DNA from: Microvirga pakistanensis
GTDB taxonomy: Bacteria > Pseudomonadota > Alphaproteobacteria > Rhizobiales > Beijerinckiaceae
Assembly: GCF_004458765.1 (NCBI RefSeq)
Contig: NZ_SPJX01000184.1
Coordinates: forward strand, 417,371-481,370
Direction of reading: 5' to 3'
DNA: 64,000 nt
The notes beneath the pieces were generated by a model. That model saw nothing but the letters and a program-made list of their open reading frames with translations. It was not told the origin of the DNA and did not search any database. Made by a program: the position numbers and the translations under genes. Positions 15,746 through 25,005 of this stretch are shown here, in pieces. Position 1 is the first letter of the stretch; the number at the start of each line of letters is the position of its first letter.

Positions 15746-17254
15746 TCAGGTATCGGCGGAGCGGATACGGGATACCAGGCTGATCCCGATGTCCATTCCC
15801 TCAAGCTGGAAGTGCGGCCGAAGGTGGAACCGCGCCGAGTAATAGCCAGGGTTCTCCTCGTCGGGAACGATCTCGATCTTTGCATCGGCCAATGGCTTCT
15901 TGGCCTTCATCTCCTCCGAGGAATTGGCCGGGCTCGGGTCGACATACTCATAAATCCAGTCCTGCAGCCAACGGGTCAGCTGCGGAGCTTCCTTCGTTGA
16001 CCCAATCTTGTCGCGAACCATGCATTTTAGGTAATGCGCGAAGCGGGAGACAGCGAACATGTACGGCAGGCGGGCGGAGAGGTTGTCGGACGCTGTCGCT
16101 TCGACGCCGTTTGGCCCGAAGTATTGCTTCGGCTTGTAGACGGACTGGCAGCCAATGAAGGCAGCCTTGTCGGTGTTCTTTCGATGGGTGAGTGGGATAA
16201 GCCCTGCCTTGGCAAGCTCTGCTTCTCGGCGGTCGCTGATGGCGATCTCGGTCGGGCACTTGAGATCGATGCCGCCGTCATCGGTCGGGAAGGTATGGGT
16301 CGGGAGGTTCATAACCTCGCCGCCGGACTGCACGCCGCGGATACGGGTGCACCAGCCATAATCCTTAAAGGCCCGATTGACGTTGGCGGCCATCGCATAG
16401 GCCGCATTCATCCAGGTATATTTCTCGCCCTTGTGTCCATCGGTTTCTTCCTCGAACGCAAATTCCTCCACTGGCTCGTTCTTCGCTCCGTAGGGCTGCC
16501 GGGCCAGCACCCGCGGCAGGCACAGGCCAACGTACTTGGCATCCGGAGAGTCACGCAGTGACTTCCAAGGAGCGTAATCGGGAGTGTCGAAGATCTTGCC
16601 GATATCGCGGGGATTCGAGAGCTCAGTCCATGAATCCATTCTTAGGAGGATCGGATCGGCGCCGGCAAAAAATGGGGCGTGGGCCGCCCCTGCTATCTTG
16701 CTTAGGTCTCGCAAAAGTTGAACGTCCTTTGGCTCATGGCTGAAGTAGTAGTCGCCAATGAGGCACCCAAAGGGTTCGCCCCCGAGCTGCCCATACTCCG
16801 CTTCGTAGACTTTCTTGAACAGAGGGCTCTGATCCCATCGTGCTCCGGGATAGAGCTTCAAATTTTTCGAAAGCTCGGTCTTACCGATGTTCATGACGCG
16901 GATTTTAAGCATCGAGTCCGTTTCGGAATTGAAGACTAGGTAATGCAGGCCGCGCCAGGCGCCTTCGATGGATTGGAACTCCTTTGCATGAAGAATTTCG
17001 TTCATCTGCGCGGTAAGCTTCGCATCGATCCGGGCGATCATCTCCTCTATGGTATCAATAACATCGCCCTGGATCAGTGTCGTGTCGGCTAGTGCCTGGT
17101 TCACGAGTGTGGCAACGGCGTTCTCAACCTCGGTTGCCGCACGCTCGGTTCGCGGTTTGAAGCTCTGCTTGAGGAGTGTCGCAAAGGCATCGGGATCACG
17201 GGTCTCGACGATCGTGTCAGCTTGGTGCTGACCTGTTCCTGCCACTTCCGCCAT
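15746..17254 (-). CDS. tssC: T6SS sheath large subunit TssC
   Basis: A protein of about 502 residues of the TssC (VipB/ImpD) family. Signatures are 'IDAKLTAQMNEILHAKEFQSIEGAWRGLHYLV', 'LYPGARWDQSPLFKKVYEAEYGQLGGEPFGCLIGDYYFSH', and 'AHAPFFAGADP'; the C-terminus 'LRPHFQLEGMDIGISLVSR' is also typical. With TssB it forms the contractile sheath and carries the ClpV contact at its N-terminus. MAEV at 17254 is preferred, with AGGG upstream and the usual N-terminus; an in-frame ATG at 17281, touching the tssB stop, would add 9 residues. Confidence 0.96.
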   Translation of the reverse strand: MAEVAGTGQHQADTIVETRDPDAFATLLKQSFKPRTERAATEVENAVATLVNQALADTTLIQGDVIDTIEEMIARIDAKLTAQMNEILHAKEFQSIEGAWRGLHYLVFNSETDSMLKIRVMNIGKTELSKNLKLYPGARWDQSPLFKKVYEAEYGQLGGEPFGCLIGDYYFSHEPKDVQLLRDLSKIAGAAHAPFFAGADPILLRMDSWTELSNPRDIGKIFDTPDYAPWKSLRDSPDAKYVGLCLPRVLARQPYGAKNEPVEEFAFEEETDGHKGEKYTWMNAAYAMAANVNRAFKDYGWCTRIRGVQSGGEVMNLPTHTFPTDDGGIDLKCPTEIAISDRREAELAKAGLIPLTHRKNTDKAAFIGCQSVYKPKQYFGPNGVEATASDNLSARLPYMFAVSRFAHYLKCMVRDKIGSTKEAPQLTRWLQDWIYEYVDPSPANSSEEMKAKKPLADAKIEIVPDEENPGYYSARFHLRPHFQLEGMDIGISLVSRIRSADT

Positions 17255-17281
17255 GGAAATAACCCTGTCTTCGGTTCGCAT

Positions 17282-17803
17282 CTATTCGGTGTCGGCCTGA
17301 GCGTGCGGCTCACCCAAGCGCTCTTGGAGAGCTGCCATGAGTTGAGGGTCTGCCAGGAGGGCTCTAATCTGATCGCTTGCGGCCGCCTTACCGTCCATGT
17401 AGCGCAAGAGATTCGAGAGCTGCTGGCGAGCCTCTAGCAGTCGGGCGAGCGCGGGAACCTGACGGGCAACCCCTGCCGGCGAGAAGTCGTCCATTTTCCG
17501 GAACTTCAATTCGACGGAGAGCTGTTCGCCATCTTCGTCGCCAAGCTTGTTGGCGACCCGGAATGCAACGCCCGGCTCGATCGCCTCCATCCGCTGGTCG
17601 AAATTGTCCATGTCAAATTCGAGGAACTTGCGCTCTCCGACGTCAGGTTTCTCGACACCTGGCCTATTGCCCGAAAGATCAGCCAGGACACCCATGACGA
17701 AGGGGAGTTCCACTTTCCTCTCGGCATCGTAAGGATCTTCGTAGGAGATGTGGACCCTCGGTGCCCGGTTTCGGCGAATGAATTTCTGGCCTGTATCGGT
17801 CAT
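17282..17803 (-). CDS. tssB: T6SS sheath small subunit TssB
   Basis: A 173-residue TssB (VipA/ImpC) protein. It shows 'RNRAPRVHISYEDPYDAERKVELPFVMGVLADLSG', 'FLEFDMDNFDQRMEAIEP' and 'VELKFRKMDDFSPAGVARQVP', all characteristic. It pairs with TssC to build the sheath in the cytoplasm. The gene lies directly upstream of tssC, the invariant order in T6SS clusters, and 99 bp downstream of tssA. Confidence 0.96.
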   Translation of the reverse strand: MTDTGQKFIRRNRAPRVHISYEDPYDAERKVELPFVMGVLADLSGNRPGVEKPDVGERKFLEFDMDNFDQRMEAIEPGVAFRVANKLGDEDGEQLSVELKFRKMDDFSPAGVARQVPALARLLEARQQLSNLLRYMDGKAAASDQIRALLADPQLMAALQERLGEPHAQADTE

Positions 17804-17902
17804 CTGTTCTGATCTCCGTCTCCCGTGTTCTGCAGCGGGAACTCTTTTAGTCTATTCAAAGACAGTTCTCGTGAGCAGACAACAGATCAAAATTGCCAAC
17901 CA

Positions 17903-19336
17903 CTAACCGGATATTGCCACTCCCAATCCTGGCAAGACATCCTTCAGCAAGGTCAGGAAATCTTTCTGAGTGAAGGCGCAGGCGCGGTCTGTCAGAAGAG
18001 GAACTGGGCTGGCCGGCTCGCTCAACCGGTAGAATGCTCCCACCTGCTGGAGCAGCACCGTCGCTTCCTGCCTGCTCTGAGCGGTGTACGTCGGAACGTC
18101 ACCAGCTTGGGCGTTTATGGGGCGGGATAGCTTGCTGGTCGCCCCATCCTGGTCTGAACGAGGGGAACTGGCGGCCGTGTCGAGGGGCGGGTCCGCAGTC
18201 TCGCCTAGCGCCGCATCTTCGCTGGGCTGGCCGGCCACGCCGTTCCCGGCGAGGAGATGGATCGGCAGCTCGAACATTGGGTCAGCGCCGAACCGGAATG
18301 TTGCCCGCTCAAGGTGAGTAGGCAACAAGATCTCGAGAACCTCATTGAAGGAGCGGCCCATGAGGCGCTGCGCCTGCTGGATAAGGAGAAGTGCAGGGCT
18401 TGAGGGCTCATGGGTCGAGAAGTATGCTTCAGCGGCGGCCAACGCTATGGTTGCTTGCGCGGCCGATGTGATCGGGGCCGCTGGGAGAGCGCCAATGCTG
18501 GCTTTCGGTCCGCTCCCGTTAGGGAGGTGGGCCGGCGCTTCGGTCGGCTCCGGGATCGGCGCCGTCGGATCGAGGCGAGTGATCGCGTCGTCCAGAACCC
18601 GCAGCAGTTCGGCGACGACAGGCGCGAGCTTTGGAAAAGAGATTGCTTGGTCGTAGCCGACATTCGCCACCCACACGCTTTGGATACGGGCGAGCGCATC
18701 TTTGAGCAGAGCGACGTGATCGCGAGTGTGCCGCAGCACCGACAGGTCGGCTTCGCGGAATGCGGCCTCAACGGTAGAGAGGTCGGGGACCTCTTCCTCC
18801 TCCCGCGGGACCACCTTACCGCTAGCAGCCAGGATATTTCGATAGGTGATCGATCCGAAACGGCGGCTGGGCACGAGATGGACGTACTGGAGCGGCTGGA
18901 CGACGGTGGGTGACTCGTCGAGCGTTTGGATCGTCACCATCCTCAGGGTGAAGTCACCATCGTCGGCGCGCGGGTGGACATCGTCCCACCATTGCTTGAG
19001 GAGGTGGGCAATCGCGTCCACACTTAGTGCGAAATTCGCGAGGTCACGGCTAAGGATGGTGAACTTCGCTAAGATTGTCAGGAGCCGGAGGTCGCGCGTT
19101 GATCGGAGGAGGTCACCAATGGCCTGAGCTTCGTCGTCGAGCTTGAACTTTGGACGAAACGGGACGAGCCGCCCTGTATCCTCCTCCGTAACAAAGTAGG
19201 TGCCCTGCGGGACGAGGCCATCGACTCGGGCGAGCAGGTTCAGGAAATGCGCATCTCCTTGCAAATCGAGATCCGGTCCACACGGCGATGTGTCTGCAAC
19301 TGGCTGCGTCAGGGTTGCATAGTCGATCAGAGCCAT
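17903..19336 (-). CDS. tssA: T6SS assembly cap protein TssA
   Basis: About 477 residues of the ImpA/TssA family. The ImpA_N domain is at the N-terminus: 'LTQPVADTSPCGPDLDL', 'DGLVPQGTYFVTEEDTG', and a ring of 'WWDDVHPRADDGDFTLR'. The C-terminal part has 'LIQQAQRLMGRSFNEVLEILLP', plus a second motif near the end, 'FLTLLKDVLPGLG'. TssA coordinates sheath and tube polymerisation from baseplate to distal cap. MALIDY at 19336 matches the conserved family start; an in-frame ATG at 19381, 10 bp after the previous stop, would add 15 residues. No strong ribosome-binding site favours either. Confidence 0.92.
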   Translation of the reverse strand: MALIDYATLTQPVADTSPCGPDLDLQGDAHFLNLLARVDGLVPQGTYFVTEEDTGRLVPFRPKFKLDDEAQAIGDLLRSTRDLRLLTILAKFTILSRDLANFALSVDAIAHLLKQWWDDVHPRADDGDFTLRMVTIQTLDESPTVVQPLQYVHLVPSRRFGSITYRNILAASGKVVPREEEEVPDLSTVEAAFREADLSVLRHTRDHVALLKDALARIQSVWVANVGYDQAISFPKLAPVVAELLRVLDDAITRLDPTAPIPEPTEAPAHLPNGSGPKASIGALPAAPITSAAQATIALAAAEAYFSTHEPSSPALLLIQQAQRLMGRSFNEVLEILLPTHLERATFRFGADPMFELPIHLLAGNGVAGQPSEDAALGETADPPLDTAASSPRSDQDGATSKLSRPINAQAGDVPTYTAQSRQEATVLLQQVGAFYRLSEPASPVPLLTDRACAFTQKDFLTLLKDVLPGLGVAISG

Positions 19337-19391
19337 GACAGAGGAGCCCAGCCGGAAACCAAGAAGCTGATGGGTTTCCATGACTTTAACA

Positions 19392-19931
19392 TCATTGGAC
19401 CCTGACGGTTTCGACCCGGCGATTGGAGGCGTCGTTTGGGTCAGGTGTGCGCGGTTGTGTCTTGCCGTACCCGCGTGGCTTGAGCCTGCCCGGCTCGATC
19501 CCTATTTCAGTGAGGTACCGGACAACTGAGGCAGCCCGCCGCTCGGACAGACTCAGATTGTAGCGGTCGCTCCCGCGTGCGTCCGTATGCCCTTCAACTC
19601 GGAACGACGTGGCCGCAAGTTGGGGGTCCTTGAGGGCCTTTGCAAACTCGTCCAGGTTTTCACGAGCGTCCCTGGTCAAGGTGTCGGAGTCGTAGTCGAA
19701 GGTGACGACGAGATCGAAGGCTGCAGTCGGCGGCGTCACACTGGCAGGCGGCCCTTGCCCGCCGCATTCGCCCTCATGGCCAATACAGAGTCCTCGCGAC
19801 GGTCCGAGCTCCGCTTTGGGAGCAAAGTGCTGAATGATGTCACGGGCCTTATAAGCGGGGTCGGCGAGAGCGCCGGTGCCCAGGAATGATAAGCAAACGA
19901 CAAGAATAGCGGGGAGAGGTTTCTTGCACAT
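19392..19931 (-). CDS. OmpA-family periplasmic/outer-membrane protein of the T6SS operon
   Basis: A 179-residue protein with a type I signal peptide (cut after GTGALA) and an OmpA-type peptidoglycan-binding domain from about residue 70. Family marks are 'FDYDSDTLTRDARENLDEFAKAL', 'RVEGHTDARGSDRYNLSLSERRAASVVRYL' and 'RGYGKTQP...NRRVE'. A Cys near the N-terminus (LVVC) does not make a good lipobox, so it is probably not a lipoprotein. It is the first gene of the minus-strand T6SS operon, 55 bp upstream of tssA. Since no TssJ lipoprotein is seen, this protein may help anchor the machine to the cell wall; that is inference. Confidence 0.85.
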   Translation of the reverse strand: MCKKPLPAILVVCLSFLGTGALADPAYKARDIIQHFAPKAELGPSRGLCIGHEGECGGQGPPASVTPPTAAFDLVVTFDYDSDTLTRDARENLDEFAKALKDPQLAATSFRVEGHTDARGSDRYNLSLSERRAASVVRYLTEIGIEPGRLKPRGYGKTQPRTPDPNDASNRRVETVRVQ

Positions 19932-20022
19932 GGGCGCCCCATTCTCCAGTCCACTCGACTATGACGAATGGACCATGTATCGTCAAGTACATAGAGAGTT
20001 GGATCAAAGATAAAGGCCTGTC
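19932..20022. promoter_or_regulatory. Divergent promoter region of the two T6SS arms
   Basis: Ninety-one bp separate the ompA-like/tss operon (minus) from vgrG (plus). The segment contains ATGTA (19975-19979) and TACAT (19988-19992), a short inverted repeat that might be an operator half-site pair. No convincing -35/-10 boxes could be called. It must hold promoters for both arms. Confidence 0.4.
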
Positions 20023-21867
20023 ATGAGTTCTGGGCTCAGCCAAGCCAAACGGCTCGCGTCGTTCAACACACCTCTGGGCATCGATTTTTTCGTTCTCACG
20101 CGGTTCGAGGGAATGGAGGGTTTGAGCGAGTTGTTTGAGTACCGAATAGAGGCGCTGAGCGGCGCGAACGATGCCGATCTGAGTAAGATCCTCGGCGAGG
20201 TGTGCCGCGTCGAGTATCACCTACGGGGCGGCCGAACCCGAACGTTCTGCGGCGTCTTGGCCGAGGCTCAGTTTCTTGGCGCGCAGGGCGAGCACTGGGG
20301 CTATCGGTTTGTCCTAAGGCCGTGGTTGTGGCTTCTGTCGCAACGCTCGGATTGTAGGATCTTCCACGACAAGACTGCGCCGGAAATCATCAAGGAGATC
20401 TTCAAGAAGGAGGGAAAGAGCAACTTCGACGACAGGCTGACGGAGCAGTACCAGAGAATGGAATACTGCGTGCAGTATCGTGAGACAGATTTCGCTTTCG
20501 TCTGCCGCCTTATGGAGCAACATGGGATTTACTACTACTTCAGTCACTGCGGCAGCGACCACAAGCTTGTCCTCTCCGACTCTAAATCCTCGCACGATCT
20601 CGAGCGCGCTCCCGCAAACGCGTCGGGGGCAGGGAATTATCCGTTTCTTCCTCGCGGCCAGTCTGACCGGCGCGAGTCCGACCATTTCGTTGAATGGCAG
20701 GCGGAGCGGCGGCTGCGAACTGGGCGGGTCGAATTGAACGACTACGACTTCAAGCAGTCGACAGCGGATCTGCGCCGCTCAAAGGAAGAGGGCATCGCCG
20801 CAGCGCGGCAGTACGAACGATACGACTATCCCGGCAAGTACAGCGACAGGAAGGACGGCCAGCGCTTTGCCGAGATACGGGTTCAAGCTCAGCAAGCCCT
20901 TGATGAGAGACGGTATGCGGAAGGTGAGGCGCCGAGCCTTTATCCGGGTGCTCTGTTTACCCTGTCCGATCACCCAGTGCGCTCGGAAAACGCTCAGCAT
21001 ATGGTCGTCCGCGCCAGCCACCGCTTCGGTCAGGAGGCCTACCGATCCAGTGACGGTTCCCTCGGGAACGCAGAACCCTATCGCGGGCAATACGAGTTCC
21101 TTAAGAGTGAGCGCCGTTTCCGAGCGCTGCCGGTGACCCCGAAGCCGCTCGTCTACGGCCCGCAAACCGCCCGTGTTGTTGCAAAAAAACGTCAGCAAGG
21201 TGAGGAGCTCGACGTCGACGAATACGGCTGCATATATGTCCAATTTCACTGGGATCGGGAGAGTGAGACGACATCCCGGCGGGTCCGCGTCGCACAGGTA
21301 TGGTCCGGCAAGGGTTGGGGCGGGCAGGTTATCCCGCGCATTGGTCAGGAGGTTGTGGTCGAGTTTCTCGAAGGGGATCCGGACCAGCCGCTCGTCGTCG
21401 GGACGGTCTACAACGACAAGCACAAGTTGCCCTACGATCTGCCGGTCAACAAGACCCAGTCAGGCCTGAAGTCGAACTCCACCAAGGGAGGCAACGGGTA
21501 CAACGAGGTTAAGTTTGAGGATAAGAAAGGCGAGGAGCTCGTCAGCCTTCATGCCGAGAAGGATCTCAGTGCTGTCATCAAGAATGCCGAGACGCGCGAG
21601 ATTGGGGAGAAATTCTCTCCGGTCAAGGGCGCTCCGGCGCGCAGCACCATTGTCAAGAATGGTGACGACGTCCTCAACATCGACAAGGGTAGCCTTCTAG
21701 TTGAGGCGACGACCAGCATCGTCCTGAAAGTCGGGCTCTCCACGATAACAGTGGAGCCGAACAGCGTGACAATCGACTCACCACAAGTGACAGTGAAGAG
21801 CGTCAGTACGGAGATAAAAGGTGACATGTCGGTTGTCGTAAAGGGCGGAATCATTACTCTGAACTGA
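20023..21867 (+). CDS. vgrG: T6SS spike protein VgrG
   Basis: A 614-residue VgrG (TssI). The gp27-like head occupies about residues 1-370, with 'LGIDFFVLTRFEGMEGLSELFEYRIEALS', 'CEVRDTFAFVCRLMEQHGIYYYFSH' style motifs and 'ARNYDF'-like strands. The gp5-like OB fold follows ('RVRVAQVWSGKGWGGQVIPRIGQEVVVEFLEGDPDQPLVVGTVYN'). The needle ends with repeated beta-helix strands to 'KGDMSVVVKGGIITLN'. There is no C-terminal effector extension, so cargo must be carried through PAAR proteins or adaptors. It trimerises at the tip of the Hcp tube. It is the first gene of the plus-strand arm and diverges from the ompA-like gene. Confidence 0.95.
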   Translation: MSSGLSQAKRLASFNTPLGIDFFVLTRFEGMEGLSELFEYRIEALSGANDADLSKILGEVCRVEYHLRGGRTRTFCGVLAEAQFLGAQGEHWGYRFVLRPWLWLLSQRSDCRIFHDKTAPEIIKEIFKKEGKSNFDDRLTEQYQRMEYCVQYRETDFAFVCRLMEQHGIYYYFSHCGSDHKLVLSDSKSSHDLERAPANASGAGNYPFLPRGQSDRRESDHFVEWQAERRLRTGRVELNDYDFKQSTADLRRSKEEGIAAARQYERYDYPGKYSDRKDGQRFAEIRVQAQQALDERRYAEGEAPSLYPGALFTLSDHPVRSENAQHMVVRASHRFGQEAYRSSDGSLGNAEPYRGQYEFLKSERRFRALPVTPKPLVYGPQTARVVAKKRQQGEELDVDEYGCIYVQFHWDRESETTSRRVRVAQVWSGKGWGGQVIPRIGQEVVVEFLEGDPDQPLVVGTVYNDKHKLPYDLPVNKTQSGLKSNSTKGGNGYNEVKFEDKKGEELVSLHAEKDLSAVIKNAETREIGEKFSPVKGAPARSTIVKNGDDVLNIDKGSLLVEATTSIVLKVGLSTITVEPNSVTIDSPQVTVKSVSTEIKGDMSVVVKGGIITLN

Positions 21868-22326
21868 GGTTGCATCATGTCGCCTCTCGCACCGTGTGGC
21901 ACTCTCTAGACGCTCGCGTGACCGGCTGCCGAGAAGGGCATCGCCTATCCGATGAGGTACCTCTTGTTTTCGTTCGGGCCTGCGGCTGGCGCTATGTCCG
22001 AGGGAACGAATTACTCCCTCGTGATGGTCAGGCCGGACGTTCCGGTGCACCGAGCAAAAAGCGCACGGAAACACAGGGGCGGTCTCGAACGCCTTGGCAG
22101 CCGGCTGGGCGAGTGGCACAATAACGAGCGATGAACAGGCGATGCTGGTCTCCCGCGCCCGATCGGTCAAGTTAGGTGGATCGCGGTTCCGACAGACCAT
22201 GCGAAGGTTAGCGTTGACATACGAGCGACACAGATTAGCATCTGCTTTGACGAACCGTGCAGCCCGCGGTCGGGCGCACATGGGCACACAGGGCATCGAC
22301 CATCAAGCGCTGGTGGGAGGTGACCG
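21868..22326. other. 459-bp interval without a gene
   Basis: Between vgrG and tagH. Open frames on both strands look like chance frames, with rare-codon, Arg/Cys-rich translations and no ribosome-binding site. It may hold the tagH promoter; no other structure was seen. Confidence 0.5.
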
Positions 22327-23727
22327 ATGATGGCCCTTCGCCTCTCGATCGATAACGAGACCAGTTTGCCTGACGGCGGCCCGCTGAGCATCACTGTTAC
22401 AGGCAAACGGGGGATCGATATTGGACGCGACCGGCATCTGGACTGGACTCTTCCGGACCCAAGCCGAACGATCTCTGGGAAGCACTGCGAGATTAGGTTT
22501 CGCGACGATGGGTATTGGCTCCACGACATCTCCACAAACGGGACGTACCTGAACGGGAGTGACCGCCGTCTTCAGGGGCCTCACCGTTTGCGCAACGGGG
22601 ACCGGTTTGCAATCGGTCACTACGTTATTCTAGTTACCCTAAACGAGGACGCGGAAACTAGCCAACCCGTGCGTGAGACACTGAAGCCTGTGTCGTTCGA
22701 CCCCCCGGATTTCTGGGCTCCTTCCGACGACAGTGCCCCCCCGCTGCCGCGCCGCGACCTTGAGCCGGCACGGGAGACACGGCCGCTTCATTCGGACTTC
22801 TTCAGCCAGCCGCTCGTCCCGCCGCCGCTTGCCGATTGGTCCTCTGCTCCAGAACCCGCGCCGGAATTCGGAAAGGGTGACATGGCGTGGATGATGCCAA
22901 AGGATTCGGTGCCCCTTGAGCCGGATTCACCTGTCCCGCGTCCTCGGACGCATCAGGCGGACTGGACCCAACCTTTAACCCGAAAGCACCGGGAGGACCC
23001 GAGCCAATCGGAGGACTTCACAATAGTCCCAGCACCCCAAGCGGTGAAACCGGAGAATGCTGCTCCGGTAGAGCCGCCATCGGTCGCTCCTCGTCGGGAG
23101 CAAGCGGAGCCGCCTTTGTCCGGAGGGCCTGCAGCCGACGACATGGACTTTGTGCGCTCCTTTGCGAAAGGCGCGGAATTGCCAGTGGAAGTGATTGCCT
23201 GGCGTGATCCCAACGAATTTGCCGAGCTGTTGGGCTCCCTCATGCGCTTGATTGCCACTGACCTCAAGAAGCTGCTTGCTGCACGCGCAGAGACGAAGCG
23301 CATTGCGCGCAGCACAAATCAGACAATGGTTCAGGCCGTCCAGAACAATCCTCTGAAGTTCTCCCCAACACCTGAGGACGCCCTGCGGCTCATGTTTGGG
23401 CGTCCGACAAGTGGTTATTTCGATGCTAGACGGACCTTTGAGGAGAGTTTTAAGGACTTAAGCGTGCATCAGGTGAAAACGTATGCTGCCATGCAGGGAG
23501 CCTTGCGGCTCCTCATCGAGGATCTCGATCCTCAAGCAATTGAGGAGGCGCTGAGTTCCGACAGAGGCATCTGGAAAATGATGGGATCTCGAAAGGCGAG
23601 ACTCTGGGACGCCTATGTGGTCAGCTGGCACGCGAAAACTGCACCATATGAGCACGGAATAGTCGATGCCTTTATGCATCACTTCGCTGAGTGCTATGAT
23701 CGCAGCGGCACGCCTCGACAGGAGTAG
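22327..23727 (+). CDS. tagH: T6SS FHA-domain regulator TagH
   Basis: A 466-residue protein with an N-terminal forkhead-associated domain (about 15-100: 'GIDIGRDRHLDWTLPDPSRTISGKHCEIRF', 'YWLHDISTNGTYLNG'), a Pro-rich linker (about 105-270), and the C-terminal domain specific to T6SS FHA proteins ('KFSPTPEDALRLMFG', 'GYFDARRTFEESFKDLSVHQVKTYAAMQGAL'). FHA binds phosphothreonine and, with PpkA and PppA from the same arm, forms the threonine-phosphorylation pathway that licenses T6SS assembly. GGAGGT precedes the ATG by 5-6 bases. The gene is separated from tssK by an IS3 remnant. Confidence 0.92.
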   Translation: MMALRLSIDNETSLPDGGPLSITVTGKRGIDIGRDRHLDWTLPDPSRTISGKHCEIRFRDDGYWLHDISTNGTYLNGSDRRLQGPHRLRNGDRFAIGHYVILVTLNEDAETSQPVRETLKPVSFDPPDFWAPSDDSAPPLPRRDLEPARETRPLHSDFFSQPLVPPPLADWSSAPEPAPEFGKGDMAWMMPKDSVPLEPDSPVPRPRTHQADWTQPLTRKHREDPSQSEDFTIVPAPQAVKPENAAPVEPPSVAPRREQAEPPLSGGPAADDMDFVRSFAKGAELPVEVIAWRDPNEFAELLGSLMRLIATDLKKLLAARAETKRIARSTNQTMVQAVQNNPLKFSPTPEDALRLMFGRPTSGYFDARRTFEESFKDLSVHQVKTYAAMQGALRLLIEDLDPQAIEEALSSDRGIWKMMGSRKARLWDAYVVSWHAKTAPYEHGIVDAFMHHFAECYDRSGTPRQE

Positions 23728-23802
23728 GCTTTACCGAGCCGACTTGGTAGTAAGGGGTAAGAGGTATGCCTGACCTGAACTCCAGAAACTGGACCGGCCA
23801 AA

Positions 23803-23818
23803 GCGGGAATTTTCCCGC
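23803..23818. repeat. Perfect palindrome after tagH
   Basis: GCGGGAATTTTCCCGC is a 16-bp perfect palindrome 76 bp after the tagH stop, at the boundary with the IS3 remnant. It could be a weak terminator (no T-run follows) or an end sequence of the old insertion. Confidence 0.35.
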
Positions 23819-23839
23819 AATATGTCCCGGCTGGCAGAA

Positions 23840-24590
23840 GGAAATGGGTCATGAAGGTGTCCAACACTGCAGTTCCAGAAATCCTCCTTCTATGGCTCGC
23901 GCCGGCTGGTGCAGGCGCTTCTGAAGCGCCTTCGGGAGACCGCCGCGATCCGCGTCCGCTCCGGCTATCGACCCATTCACGTGCTGTTGCCGTGTGAAGG
24001 ATGGGTTGTGAACCACAAGCGTGTCTACCGGCTGTATGTCGAAGAAGGTTTGCAGATCAGGAACAAACGGCCAAGGCGCAAAGTGCCTGCAAAGGTACGC
24101 CCGGACCGCGAGCCGCCCTCGGCCCCGCATGAGGTGTGGACAAGGGACTTCCTGTCCAATCAGCTCTTCGATGTCCGCATTGTCTGGATCATGACGATCG
24201 TGGATGCGTTTTCAAAGTTCTCGCCGGCGATCTAGGCCCGCTTCCACTACACCGGAGCTGACGTGGCCACGACGCTCAGCCGAGTGGCGGGAACCGTGGC
24301 GTTTTGCGAGCAATTTGGGTGGGCAATGGCCCCGAATACGCCTCGCGCGCTCTGGATCTCCGGGACTATGATAATGGGGTTATTCTGGACTTCTCAAGTC
24401 TCTGCAAGCCTATCAGCAACGGCTGCGTCGAGGCGTTCAATGGCAAGGTTCGAGCAAAATGCATCGATTAGGACTGGTTCTTGCCCCTGGCCGACGCCAG
24501 GCCAAAAAGGCGAGATGCTCAGACAAGAGTATAAATGGGAAAGACAGCTCAGTTCGCTCAGGCACAAGACCTCGCCGAGTTCATGAGATC
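23840..24590 (+). pseudogene. Degenerate IS3-family transposase (orfB remnant)
   Basis: Translation in successive frames gives pieces of an IS3-type DDE integrase. From 23909 to 24235: 'GWVVNHKRVYRLYVEEGLQI', 'PNEVWTRDFLSNQLFD' type sequence and 'IVDAFSKF'. After an in-frame stop and frame changes, from about 24320: 'GNGPEYASRALDL', 'NGCVEAFNGKVRA', then a TAG and 'DWFLPLADAR'. Several frameshifts and stops make it inactive. No intact orfA or clear inverted ends were found. It sits inside the T6SS plus-strand arm, between tagH and tssK. Confidence 0.75.
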
Positions 24591-25005
24591 CATTGAGCAC
24601 CCAGACAGCCGATGGAGCCATGAGGCGGGAGTGCCTGTCCGGCCATGCTCCAGCGTTCGCGGCAAGTCGAACTGGCGTTCTCCCTTTACAACCCCCGTCA
24701 GACCGGCGGCACAGAGTTGACCGCTGAATGATCGGAAACAACGCCCCGGTTTGATCTTCGGCAAGAGGCCCGCTCAGCAAATTGGGCGGGCCAGGGCCAC
24801 GACGCCCTTCGGTGCCGTTTTGACGCTCCGCATCTCTTGCGGACTGCCCCCTTAGGCACTGAAAACTGCCAAGTGTCACACAATACTTAAAGAATTCAAG
24901 ACTCGGTCTTCCCATCAGACGTCCGGGGCTCTTTACGTTAAGGCCACCATCTGTTCAAATCGTGTAAGGGTGGGCCAACCTTGAATTGGCCGGCGAGCGT
25001 CATCA
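24591..25005. other. 415-bp interval upstream of tssK without a gene
   Basis: No credible gene on either strand. It probably contains flank of the decayed IS3 copy and the promoter now needed by tssK-ppkA. No promoter boxes or repeats could be assigned by eye. Confidence 0.45.

Noticed and set aside
21778..22296. Possible minus-strand gene between vgrG and tagH
   Set aside because: Overlaps the vgrG 3' end, is rich in Arg/Cys, and has no ribosome-binding site.
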